Source of the DNA: Muribaculaceae bacterium
Lineage (GTDB): Bacteria > Bacteroidota > Bacteroidia > Bacteroidales > Muribaculaceae
NCBI GenBank assembly: GCA_017453505.1
Contig: JAFTEU010000031.1
Location: 1 to 51,282 of the forward strand
Direction: 5' to 3'
Length of the DNA: 51,282 bases
Under the pieces are notes generated by a model that ran no database searches, was not told the origin of the DNA, and saw nothing but the letters and a program-made list of their open reading frames with translations. Positions 15,089 to 22,811 of this stretch are shown here, piece after piece; the stretch's first letter is position 1, and every line of letters starts with the position of its first letter. Made by a program: the position numbers and the translations under genes.

Positions 15089-17653
15089 TCAGATGAAGGC
15101 AAGGACTGCATTGATGTCAGCAATAGTCACCTCACCATCACTGTTCACGTCGGCACGGCCATCGTAGGTGTCAGGGTCTCCCTGTATGACGCTGACGACA
15201 CAATTCACATCGGCGATGTTCACCTCGCCGTCACTGTTCACGTCACCAGGCAGTGAATAATTCTTCCCCGTGAGATAACCGGGATTGCTCGGGCCACCAT
15301 CGATACGGGCACGGGCGGCATCCACATGCTTCTCATCATAGGCAGTGCCTTGACCACCGACAAGGCTGGTGCAGCCATTAAACATGTTGCTGGATTCGGT
15401 CACAGCACCAGTACTCCAGCCATTGCCGGCATAGATTGTTTCCAAATTTTTGCAGCCAGTGAACATGGCCTCCATGCTATGAACATTCCTGGTATTGAAG
15501 CGACTCAAGTCAAGCGATGTCAATTTTCCACAGCCAGCGAACATGGCTGCCATGTCTGTCAAACGTGAGGTGTTGAAGCTGCTCAAGTCAATGCTAGCCA
15601 ACGAATTGCAGTCCTGGAACATATATTCCATCTCAGTCACACTAGAGGTATTGAAACCACTCAAGTCAATATCGGTCAAGGATTTGCAGCCTGAGAATAC
15701 ATATCCCATGTACTTCACACGCGAGGTGTTGAAACCACTCAGGTCAAGAGCTGTCAGTGATCTGCAGCCAGCAAACATGCCTGCCATGTCTGTCAAACTA
15801 TCTGCCTTGAAGCCACTCAGGTTTAGAGAAGTCAAGGTGTCGCAGTCGGCAAACATTCGTGCCATGTTTGTCACATTCGAGGTGTTGAAGCCACCCAGGT
15901 CAAGGGATTTCAATGAATCGCAGTCATAGAACATGGCCCACATGTTTGTCACACCCGAGGTATTGAACCCGCTAAGGTCAAGCGAGGTCAATGATTTACA
16001 GCCAGCAAACATGCGTCTCATGTCGGTCACAGAGTCGGTGTTTAAATAGTTGATTCCAGTAATGGAATCGAGTTTATTCATTCCATAAAACCAACCGTAA
16101 GTGGACGTTGGACGGGCCGCGACAAATGTGGAGTCTAACTGCACGTGTGTAACATTCTCGGCATATTCAGACCAGCCGGGATTGACTGCGCCCGTATTCA
16201 GCAAATAGGGAGTGTTCGGACGGAGGGAACGCTCGTCATCGTAGTAGAACGACAACGTCTTTTGGTCGTCGGAAAGCAGTGCATAGGCAATTCTTTTTCT
16301 GGAGAGATAGCCCGGATTGGTGGGGCCTTCGTCAATGTGGGCATAACCGAGATCTATATGGCTCTCATCATAAACTGTACCTTGTTCACCGACAAGGCTG
16401 ATGCAGCCATAAAACATTCCGTAGGAAGAAGTCACTGAATCTGTTGTCCACCCTTTGCTGGCATAGATTGTTTCCAAATTGTTGCAGCCGTCAAACATGT
16501 ATGCCATGCCTTTTACATTCGTGGTGTTGAAACCACTCAAATCAAGAACAGTCAAGGATTTGCAGCCCATAAACATGCCGTCCAGACCCTGTACATTAGA
16601 GGTATTAAAACCACTCAGGTCAAAAGTTGCCAACGCATCGCAGTTAGCGAACATCCCACTCATGTCTGTCACATTCGAGGTGTTGAAGCCACTCAGGTCG
16701 ATAGAATCCAAAGACTGACAGATATTGAACATGTCTGCCATGTCGGTCACATTCGAGGTGTTGAAACTGCTCAAGTTAATAGATTTCAGCGATTTACAAG
16801 CATAAAACATCCTTCTCATTTTTGTCACATTCCTGGTATTGAAACTACTCAGGTCAAGAGATGTCAAGGATCTACAGTTTTGGAACATTTCTAGCATATC
16901 TGTCACGTTCGAGGTATTGAAACTGCTCAAGTCAAGGGAATCTAAAGATACACATTCCTCAAACATCATTTGCATGTTTGTCACTTTCGCAGTGTTGAAA
17001 CCTCTCAGGTCAAGAGTTGTCAACGCATGGCAACCGCCGAACATGTTGGCCATAATCGTGACATTAGCTGTATTGAAACCACTTACGTCAAGAGTTGTCA
17101 ATAATTGGCAGTCAGCAAACATCCCCCCCATTGTTTTCACATTCGAGGTATTGAAACCGCTCACATCAAGGGAAGTCAAGGATTCGCAGCCAGCGAATAG
17201 GAATTGCATGTCGGTCACATTCGCTGTATTGAAGCCACTCACGTCAAGGGAGGCCAATGAGTTACAGGCAGCAAACATGCCTTCCATGTTTGTCACTGAA
17301 TCGGTATTTAAATAGGTGATTCCAGTAATGGAATTAAGTTTATTCATTCCGCGAAACCATCCTTGAGTGGAAGCGAGACGGGCAGCGACAAATGTCGTGT
17401 CAAACACCACTTGCCTTACCTTGAGCCGATCCATATACCATTCGGGAGAAGAAATAGAATCAATTATATCCAACGAATAGGTCGTGCCCGTGCGGGAACT
17501 GCGCTGGTCATCATAGAAGAACGTCAGCGTGCTGTCGTCCTCAGTGAGCACAGTGTAGGCCTCTTGTGCCCAAGTGGTAATTGATGCTAGCAACGCCAGC
17601 ATCAACAACAAGCATCGACGCAGGGATATTTTGGGATTAAACTCTCTTTTCAT
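15089..17653 (-). CDS. BspA-type leucine-rich-repeat surface protein with dockerin end (854 aa)
   Basis: A signal peptide (about 1-29, ending TWAQ) opens the protein. It then contains two related modules. Each begins with a short beta segment (TVLTEDDSTLTFFYDDQRS near 35; ALLSDDQKTLSFYYDDERS near 460) and continues with tandem 26-residue units of the pattern FNTSNVTDM-xx-MF-xx-C-xSL-xSLDLSG. I count about 12 units in the first module and 9 in the second; each module ends in NPGYL. The units belong to the BspA/DUF285 LRR family, often implicated in adhesion. Residues 802-854 form a dockerin-like pair (DVNSDGEVNIAD and DVNSDGEVTIAD). Promoter at 17698-17730. Function as adhesin or matrix-binding protein is inferred from the family. 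Confidence 0.88.
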   Translation of the reverse strand: MKREFNPKISLRRCLLLMLALLASITTWAQEAYTVLTEDDSTLTFFYDDQRSSRTGTTYSLDIIDSISSPEWYMDRLKVRQVVFDTTFVAARLASTQGWFRGMNKLNSITGITYLNTDSVTNMEGMFAACNSLASLDVSGFNTANVTDMQFLFAGCESLTSLDVSGFNTSNVKTMGGMFADCQLLTTLDVSGFNTANVTIMANMFGGCHALTTLDLRGFNTAKVTNMQMMFEECVSLDSLDLSSFNTSNVTDMLEMFQNCRSLTSLDLSSFNTRNVTKMRRMFYACKSLKSINLSSFNTSNVTDMADMFNICQSLDSIDLSGFNTSNVTDMSGMFANCDALATFDLSGFNTSNVQGLDGMFMGCKSLTVLDLSGFNTTNVKGMAYMFDGCNNLETIYASKGWTTDSVTSSYGMFYGCISLVGEQGTVYDESHIDLGYAHIDEGPTNPGYLSRKRIAYALLSDDQKTLSFYYDDERSLRPNTPYLLNTGAVNPGWSEYAENVTHVQLDSTFVAARPTSTYGWFYGMNKLDSITGINYLNTDSVTDMRRMFAGCKSLTSLDLSGFNTSGVTNMWAMFYDCDSLKSLDLGGFNTSNVTNMARMFADCDTLTSLNLSGFKADSLTDMAGMFAGCRSLTALDLSGFNTSRVKYMGYVFSGCKSLTDIDLSGFNTSSVTEMEYMFQDCNSLASIDLSSFNTSRLTDMAAMFAGCGKLTSLDLSRFNTRNVHSMEAMFTGCKNLETIYAGNGWSTGAVTESSNMFNGCTSLVGGQGTAYDEKHVDAARARIDGGPSNPGYLTGKNYSLPGDVNSDGEVNIADVNCVVSVIQGDPDTYDGRADVNSDGEVTIADINAVLAFI
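15350..17330 (-). repeat. tandem 78-bp coding repeats of the BspA-like protein
   Basis: The repeat units recur every 78 bp, visible as GAGGTNTTGAAACCACTCA words (for example near 15645 and 15723). Copies are diverged, not identical. Two blocks are separated by the non-repeat stretch at about 16050-16400. Confidence 0.8.
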
Positions 17654-17697
17654 TGTCTAAAGTCTAAAGCGGGTTAAAATGCCATTGATTAACACCG

Positions 17698-17730
17698 CAA
17701 ATTTAGTAAAATTCTCTTAAGAATAGCAAA
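17698..17730 (-). promoter_or_regulatory. promoter of the BspA-like gene
   Basis: Minus-strand TTTG (17727-17730), 21 nt, TAAATTTG (17698-17705). Full consensus match, about 45 nt upstream of the ATG at 17653. Confidence 0.7.
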
Positions 17731-17818
17731 ACTCGACTTGTATTTTGATTGGGTGGTTCAGCCTGCTAATTGCTTCAACTTATCACCACAACTTCTCATG
17801 CTACAGCCAGCCAGGCCT

Positions 17819-17892
17819 CAAAAACATGCGTTTATTCGTCCACGAAAAGGGTAAAACCACCGTTCGTGGACAAATAAAACCACTTTTTGATG
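17819..17892. repeat. palindromic element R1 downstream of the ATPase gene
   Basis: Contains CCACGAA (17840-17846), 16 nt, TTCGTGG (17863-17869). The arms extend to about 16 nt each (TTTATTCGTCCACGAA against TTCGTGGACAAATAAA, one mismatch). About 70 bases are nearly identical to R3 (19463-19531) in the same orientation, and R2 (19352-19418) is a diverged third copy. It ends 11 nt beyond the ATPase stop. Confidence 0.85.
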
Positions 17893-17902
17893 TTAGAATC
17901 AC

Positions 17903-19342
17903 TTATTCAAACAAGTCATCAAGCACTACAACCTGCTGGAAATCTCCGGAATACTCATTATAAGCAAGTCCAAAGGTTGTTATCAGTGTCATGTGGACGG
18001 TAACTCGCTTGGGCAAATGCTCCTGTAACAAGGACAAACGATTGCGCAAAACACGGTCATAGGCTTTGTCCACGGCAAAATCATTCTTGTAGAATTTCAT
18101 TTCACACAAGTTCACCACGTTATCCATCCGTTGAATGAGCAAATCGATTTGTGTGCCCTCAGTCTCGGCATCCCCCCGCACAGTCCAGGACGATTGCTGT
18201 GAAGATACACCATAGATGCCAAGGGCCGCCTTGATCTGGTCAATATGCATCAAACATATATCCTCAAACGCTATTCCCTGCCAGCTGAGGATAGAAGGAG
18301 AGGACTGATTCTGCTGCCAAAAGCCATCGGGGCGATTGCGGTTGTAAACATGACGAAGGTAGAACAGGCAAAAAGGATCCACCAACTTATAATGAACAGA
18401 CCTTCTGCTCTGGCCAAAGGGCACATAAGAATGAACGAAATCACTGACAATCAACGCCTCAAGCATCTTGCTCAACCCACCGCCCTGCTGGATACCCGTT
18501 TTACGTGCGATCTCTGCTCGTGTGAAACCAGCATGGCGCTCGCTCAAGACTTTCACAATGCTTTTCACTTCCTCGGGTCGCGAGAACACCGAAGCAAATA
18601 ATCGGTCAAACTCACCACGCAAGGGAGCACCCTTAGAGAAAAACAAGCGATCAACATTTTGAACCATGCTCAAACTCGGCTCAATGTAGCCTAAATAATA
18701 GGGCACTCCACCCAAGACCATATACCCTCTCACAATTTCATAACGTGACAACTTGACACCACGGCTGCGATAGAAGGCTTCACATTCACGCAAGCTAAAC
18801 GGTGATAACTTGATCTCACAAGTGAGACGCCCATACAGTCCTCCATGATTGTTAATCAAGCGATTCTGAATCCATGACGAGGCCGAGCCACACACCACCA
18901 GCATGATATTGTCACGATGACAAGCCCACCCGTTCCAGAAGGCTTCAAGAGCGGTGATAAACCCTGATCGCGGCGTGTCCATCCAGGGCAACTCGTCAAG
19001 AAAAATCAACTGTCGGCTACCGTCATCCACGGCTTTGAGATACTGCTCAAGCATGAAAAAGGCTTCTAACCACGACGAGGGAGCCTTGGATTTCTTCATT
19101 CCTTGGCTAGTTAAAGAAAAATAGAAATTCTTCAACTGGTCCTTGAGTACATTTTTTCCTGTACCGCCATCAACAGGTGACAATCCTGCATGATGAAAGG
19201 TGATGCGGCCCTTGAATGTTTCATCCACCAGAAAGGTTTTACCCACTCGACGACGACCATATATCGCCACAAATTGAGGCATATCGCTGTCATACAGCCG
19301 ATTTAATTCCTTCACTTCCTGTTCACGTCCTATCAGTTTCAT
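17903..19342 (-). CDS. AAA ATPase with PD-(D/E)XK-like C-terminal domain (ATPase_2/DUF234 type, 479 aa)
   Basis: Residues 1-250 are a STAND/AAA-like ATPase: GREQEVKEL, Walker A GRRRVGKT (29-36), Walker B LIFLDELPW (112-120) and a sensor-like CGSASSWIQN (151-160). Residues 255-310 look like a winged helix (FTRAEIARKTGIQQGGGLSKMLEAL). The C-terminal part shows a nuclease-like pattern: E360 in GIAFEDI, D400 in TQIDLLI, and E414-M-K416, as in the restriction-endonuclease fold seen in DUF234 proteins. Such ATPases are abundant in archaea and Bacteroidales, with no established function. The gene is bracketed by three copies of a CCACGAA-N16-TTCGTGG element; R2 overlaps its promoter. AT-richer than its neighbours, suggesting transfer. 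Confidence 0.85.
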   Translation of the reverse strand: MKLIGREQEVKELNRLYDSDMPQFVAIYGRRRVGKTFLVDETFKGRITFHHAGLSPVDGGTGKNVLKDQLKNFYFSLTSQGMKKSKAPSSWLEAFFMLEQYLKAVDDGSRQLIFLDELPWMDTPRSGFITALEAFWNGWACHRDNIMLVVCGSASSWIQNRLINNHGGLYGRLTCEIKLSPFSLRECEAFYRSRGVKLSRYEIVRGYMVLGGVPYYLGYIEPSLSMVQNVDRLFFSKGAPLRGEFDRLFASVFSRPEEVKSIVKVLSERHAGFTRAEIARKTGIQQGGGLSKMLEALIVSDFVHSYVPFGQSRRSVHYKLVDPFCLFYLRHVYNRNRPDGFWQQNQSSPSILSWQGIAFEDICLMHIDQIKAALGIYGVSSQQSSWTVRGDAETEGTQIDLLIQRMDNVVNLCEMKFYKNDFAVDKAYDRVLRNRLSLLQEHLPKRVTVHMTLITTFGLAYNEYSGDFQQVVVLDDLFE

Positions 19343-19351
19343 CTCAAAATA

Positions 19352-19418
19352 GCGTTTTATCGTGCCACGAAGATACTAAAAATGCCGTTCGTGGACAAAT
19401 AAAACCACTTTTTTGATG
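19352..19418. repeat. palindromic element R2 overlapping the ATPase promoter
   Basis: CCACGAA (19365-19371), 16 nt, TTCGTGG (19388-19394), with flanks GCGTTTTATCGTG on the left and ACAAATAAAACCACTTTTTTGATG on the right that match R1. Its 16-nt interior differs completely from R1 and R3, but the spacing is identical. Confidence 0.75.
19368..19399 (-). promoter_or_regulatory. predicted promoter of the ATPase gene inside element R2
   Basis: Minus-strand TTTG (19396-19399), 20 nt, TATCTTCG (19368-19375; one mismatch to TAnnTTTG). The palindrome arms lie just inside the -33 box and over the -7 box, so any protein binding R2 would compete with RNA polymerase. Confidence 0.5.
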
Positions 19419-19462
19419 ATTTTATTATCGATATCGATAGTGCTTGAGGGTATTTTTTGAAC

Positions 19463-19531
19463 CAAAAACATGCGTTTATTCGTCCACGAAAGGGGTAAAA
19501 CCACCGTTCGTGGACAAATAAAGCCACTTTT
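19463..19531. repeat. palindromic element R3 upstream of the ATPase gene
   Basis: CCACGAA (19484-19490), 16 nt, TTCGTGG (19507-19513). Nearly identical to R1 across about 70 bases, same orientation, 1.64 kb away. The 19343-19659 gap holds R2, R3 and the -7 element of the next gene. Confidence 0.85.
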
Positions 19532-19613
19532 AGAGGGTTTACAATGACCCATGAAATACCCTACCCTTTCCAAAAAGGTGGCTACTGTCAATGGCTATGT
19601 CACAAGATTCAAC

Positions 19614-19621
19614 TAAATTTG
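19614..19621 (+). promoter_or_regulatory. -7 element of the C_GCAxxG_C_C gene
   Basis: TAAATTTG, a full TAnnTTTG match, 38 nt before the ATG at 19660. No TTTG at the normal distance. Confidence 0.5.
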
Positions 19622-19659
19622 CAGCGCAATCAATACACATTATTATATATAATATAGAG

Positions 19660-20061
19660 ATGGAACAGAATGACATGATGAACGGGATGCCCCGCCGTGA
19701 GCGCGCTGTGCTGTTTAAGCGCAACTATAACTGCTGCCAGGCGGTGCTGCTGGCCTTCGCTCCCGAGTTGGGATTGCCTGAGGATCGGTTGCTGGCGATG
19801 GGAGCCTGCTTCGGAAGCGGCATGGGCTGCATGGAAGAGACGTGCGGAGCCTTGTGTGGCGCGCAAATGGCACAGGGGTTGCTCCGGTTTGACAACCGCC
19901 GCATGAATCCTCAAGCCAGCCAGTTGAGGACACACTTTGAACAACGGTGCGGGGCGACCCGCTGCAGGGACCTGAAGGGTGTCGGTACCGACAGTGGTGT
20001 GCTGTGTTCTTGCGAGGACTGCGTGCGCAACGCCGTGGAGGCGCTGGAGGAAATGCTCTGA
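19660..20061 (+). CDS. C_GCAxxG_C_C family protein (133 aa)
   Basis: Small cysteine-rich cytoplasmic protein of the family named for its motif (also called C-GCAxxG-C-C). Visible elements: NCCQAVLLAFAPELGL near residue 25, ACFGSGMGCMEETCGALCGA near 48-67, and the C-terminal CRDLKG...CEDCVRNAV. The conserved cysteines suggest metal, iron-sulfur or redox binding; members often lie near redox or metal genes. No function is established. I choose ATG 19660 because the frame upstream (to 19591) is AT-rich, overlaps the -7 element and is not conserved in style. Confidence 0.8.
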   Translation: MEQNDMMNGMPRRERAVLFKRNYNCCQAVLLAFAPELGLPEDRLLAMGACFGSGMGCMEETCGALCGAQMAQGLLRFDNRRMNPQASQLRTHFEQRCGATRCRDLKGVGTDSGVLCSCEDCVRNAVEALEEML

Positions 20062-20151
20062 TCATGCTCCAGCCCTCAGCGCTGATCTACCCCTCATCAA
20101 AAAACCGAAAAAACTACACTAAAACATAGCGGTAAATTGGCGAGAATTCAG

Positions 20152-20159
20152 TAATTTTG
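20152..20159 (+). promoter_or_regulatory. -7 element upstream of mreB
   Basis: TAATTTTG, 69 nt before the mreB ATG; the -33 region has no clear TTTG. This would serve the whole mreBCD-mrdA-rodA operon. Confidence 0.5.
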
Positions 20160-20228
20160 CAGTCCGATTAACGGGACATCTTTTTACTAGATTATTATAA
20201 ATAACTATCAAACATATAGATAACAATC

Positions 20229-21251
20229 ATGGGATGGTTTTCATTCACTCAAGAAATCGCTGTCGATTTAGGAACAGCCAACACCATTATCATCCATAAC
20301 GACCGCATCGTCATTGACGAGCCGTCGGTAGTGGCTCTCGACTCCAAGACCAACAAGCCCATCGCCGTCGGCGAGCGCGCCCGCGAGATGCACGGCAAGG
20401 TGCATGAGGGCATCCGCACCGTGCGCCCCTTGAGCGATGGTGTCATTGCCGACTTTAATGCCGCCGAGCACATGATCCGCGGCATGATCAAGAAGGTCAG
20501 CGCCAAGAATCACTGGTTCTCCCCTTCACTGCGCATGGTGGTTTGCGTCCCCTCGGGTTCGACCGAGGTCGAGATCCGCGCCGTCCGCGACTCTAGCGAA
20601 CATGCCGGTGGCCGCGACGTTTATATGATCTACGAGCCCATGGCAGCTGCCCTGGGTATCGGTCTGGACGTGCTTGCTCCTGAGGGCAACATGATTGTTG
20701 ACATCGGCGGCGGTACGACCGAGATCGCTGTCATCTCGCTGGGCGGTATTGTCAGCAACAAGAGCATCCGCACCGCCGGTGATGACCTCACCGAGGACAT
20801 CCAGGAGCACATGCGCCGCGCCCACAACGTCCGCGTCGGCGAGCGCACTGCCGAGGCCATCAAGATCAACGTCGGCTCAGCATTGACCGACCTGGGTCCC
20901 GATGCCCCCGAGGACTTCATCATCCATGGTCCCAACCAGGTCAACTCGCTGCCCCTCGAGGTGCCCGTGACCTACCAGGAGGTGTGCCACTGCATCGAGA
21001 AGTCCATTTCCAAGATTGAGGCCGCAGTGCTGAGCGCACTGGAGCAGACACCTCCCGAGCTGTATCAGGACATCGTTCACAATGGTATCTTCCTGACCGG
21101 TGGCGGTGCCTTGCTGCGTGGTCTGGACCGTCGCTTGACCGACAAGATCGGTATCGAGTTCCACGTTGCCGAGGATCCCTTGCACGCTGTTGCCAAGGGT
21201 ACCGGCATCGCCCTGAAGAACATCAAGCACTTCAAGTTCCTCATGCGCTAA
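20229..21251 (+). CDS. mreB: rod-shape-determining protein MreB (340 aa)
   Basis: Bacterial actin homologue that forms membrane-associated filaments guiding lateral cell-wall synthesis. The ATPase motifs are clear: phosphate 1 DLGTANTIIIH (about 12-22), phosphate 2 DIGGGTTEIAVISLGG (about 158-173), and the adenosine motif LTGGGALLRGLD (about 293-304). Normal length for the family (about 340). First gene of the cell-shape operon, 25 nt ahead of mreC. Confidence 0.96.
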   Translation: MGWFSFTQEIAVDLGTANTIIIHNDRIVIDEPSVVALDSKTNKPIAVGERAREMHGKVHEGIRTVRPLSDGVIADFNAAEHMIRGMIKKVSAKNHWFSPSLRMVVCVPSGSTEVEIRAVRDSSEHAGGRDVYMIYEPMAAALGIGLDVLAPEGNMIVDIGGGTTEIAVISLGGIVSNKSIRTAGDDLTEDIQEHMRRAHNVRVGERTAEAIKINVGSALTDLGPDAPEDFIIHGPNQVNSLPLEVPVTYQEVCHCIEKSISKIEAAVLSALEQTPPELYQDIVHNGIFLTGGGALLRGLDRRLTDKIGIEFHVAEDPLHAVAKGTGIALKNIKHFKFLMR

Positions 21252-21276
21252 GCCGCAATGAGGTAGAGCGGGCACG

Positions 21277-22296
21277 ATGAATAATCTGCTCAACTTTTTC
21301 GTCAAGCACAGTGCGTGGTTCATTTTCGCTATCTATGTGATATTGAGCCTCGTGCTGCTGTTTAAGGATAACCCCTACCAGCAGAGCGTCTATCTGACCT
21401 CGGCCAACTCGGTGAGCGCCGCTGTCTATAAGGCGTTCAGTAATGTCACGTCCTATTTTCACCTGCGTGACATCAACGAGAGCCTGCAGGAACGCAATGC
21501 CTCGCTGGAGATGGAACTGATTGAGCTTCGCAACCAGATGACCGACCTCTCGCTCAACTCACCCGACTCGCTCCACCAGCCTGCATTGAAGCAATACACC
21601 TTTGTCATGGCTCAAGTCATCGGCAACAGTATTGCACAGCCCAACAACTACATCACCATCAACCGCGGTTACCGCGACGGTGTCAAGCCTGAGATGGGTG
21701 TCATCGACCAGAACGGCGTGGTGGGAATCGTCAATGTCGTCGGCCCTCATGCGGCACGAGTCATCTCGCTGCTCAACCCTCACATCAGGCTATCATGCAA
21801 GTTGCGCGACACGGGCTTCTTCGGCAGCATGGTATGGGACGGCAAGGATCCGCGCTATGCCGTGCTCGAAGAGTTGCCCAAGCATCTCACCTATCACAAG
21901 GGTGACACCGTCGTCACCAGTGGCTACTCGGCAGTGTTCCCCGAGGGAATCATCGTGGGCACCGTCGAGGGACTGGCACGTGGCATGAGCGACAGCTTTG
22001 TCTCGCTACGCATCAAGTTAACGACCAACTTCAGCCAGCTGAGCAGTGTGCGCATCATCACCAACTCCATGAAGGAGCAGGTAGATGCCCTGCGCCGGGC
22101 CGAGCAGGGAATCGACACGCTGGCCAACATCCAGACCCGCCCTGAACTCAAGCCCGAAATCGTTGACGTTATACCACAATCCACCGAGGACAAGCACAAG
22201 AAGCGGCCGCAGGAGCCCTTGCAGGAGCCCGTACAGCCCAGCCAGCCCTCACAGCCGCTCCAGCAGCCAGAACCCGAAGCAACAGAACAGCCATGA
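21277..22296 (+). CDS. mreC: rod-shape-determining protein MreC (339 aa)
   Basis: Bitopic inner-membrane protein whose periplasmic beta-barrel domain links MreB to PBP2. A transmembrane helix is at about 14-31, a coiled coil at about 62-95 (LQERNASLEMELIELRNQM), and the two small beta domains follow at about 105-265 with the family motifs GYRDGVKPEMGVI and SGYSAVFPEGIIVGTV. The last 50 residues are Pro/Gln/Glu-rich and probably disordered. Its stop overlaps the mreD ATG (ATGA). Confidence 0.92.
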   Translation: MNNLLNFFVKHSAWFIFAIYVILSLVLLFKDNPYQQSVYLTSANSVSAAVYKAFSNVTSYFHLRDINESLQERNASLEMELIELRNQMTDLSLNSPDSLHQPALKQYTFVMAQVIGNSIAQPNNYITINRGYRDGVKPEMGVIDQNGVVGIVNVVGPHAARVISLLNPHIRLSCKLRDTGFFGSMVWDGKDPRYAVLEELPKHLTYHKGDTVVTSGYSAVFPEGIIVGTVEGLARGMSDSFVSLRIKLTTNFSQLSSVRIITNSMKEQVDALRRAEQGIDTLANIQTRPELKPEIVDVIPQSTEDKHKKRPQEPLQEPVQPSQPSQPLQQPEPEATEQP

Positions 22297-22811
22297 CCAA
22301 GACCGTGATCCAATTCATATTGCTCTTCCTGGCCCTAGTGGTGCTGCAGCTGGTGTGCAACAAGATTGTGCTCTTCAACGTGGCCATGCCCGTGGTGTTT
22401 ATCTACCTCATCCTCAGGTTGCCGGTCAATCTGCATGGCGGCTGGGTGTTGACGATTGCCTTCTTCACCGGGCTGCTGATAGACATCTTCGACAACACGC
22501 CGGGAATGAACGCGCTTGCCTGCACCATGATGGCTGCCATGCGGCGCCCCGTGTTCAATGCCTTTGTCTCACGAGAGAACGACATGAATATCCCCATCCC
22601 CTCGGTGGACTCGATGGGCGTGGGCGATTACTTCAAGTACATGGCGACACTGGTGATCGTCTATTGCACCCTCATCTTCTTGATTCAGGCCTTCTCGCTG
22701 CACAACATCGTGCTCACGATAGCGCGCATCGCTGCCAGCAGCGTGCTCTCGATTATCATCATCTTTGGGTTAGACAGTTTAGTGAGCACTCGCCGTGAGA
22801 AAAGATTATAA
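22293..22811 (+). CDS. mreD: rod-shape-determining protein MreD (172 aa)
   Basis: Polytopic inner-membrane component of the elongasome. About five to six hydrophobic segments fill the chain. Usual length is 160-175 aa. It overlaps mreC by 4 bp and mrdA by 17 bp, so translation is probably coupled. Identification depends largely on position between mreC and the PBP2 gene plus the membrane profile. Confidence 0.88.
   Translation: MTKTVIQFILLFLALVVLQLVCNKIVLFNVAMPVVFIYLILRLPVNLHGGWVLTIAFFTGLLIDIFDNTPGMNALACTMMAAMRRPVFNAFVSRENDMNIPIPSVDSMGVGDYFKYMATLVIVYCTLIFLIQAFSLHNIVLTIARIAASSVLSIIIIFGLDSLVSTRREKRL

Noticed and set aside
15350-17330. CRISPR-like regular repeats
   Set aside because: The 78-bp period is coding (26 residues), copies are diverged, and there are no spacers or cas genes.
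17819-19531. CRISPR or insertion-sequence explanation for R1-R3
   Set aside because: Only three copies with a gene between them, no transposase, and no target-site duplication identified; described as palindromic elements instead.
19591-19659. Upstream 23-codon extension of the C_GCAxxG_C_C gene
   Set aside because: Overlaps the -7 element and is AT-rich; ATG 19660 matches the family start.
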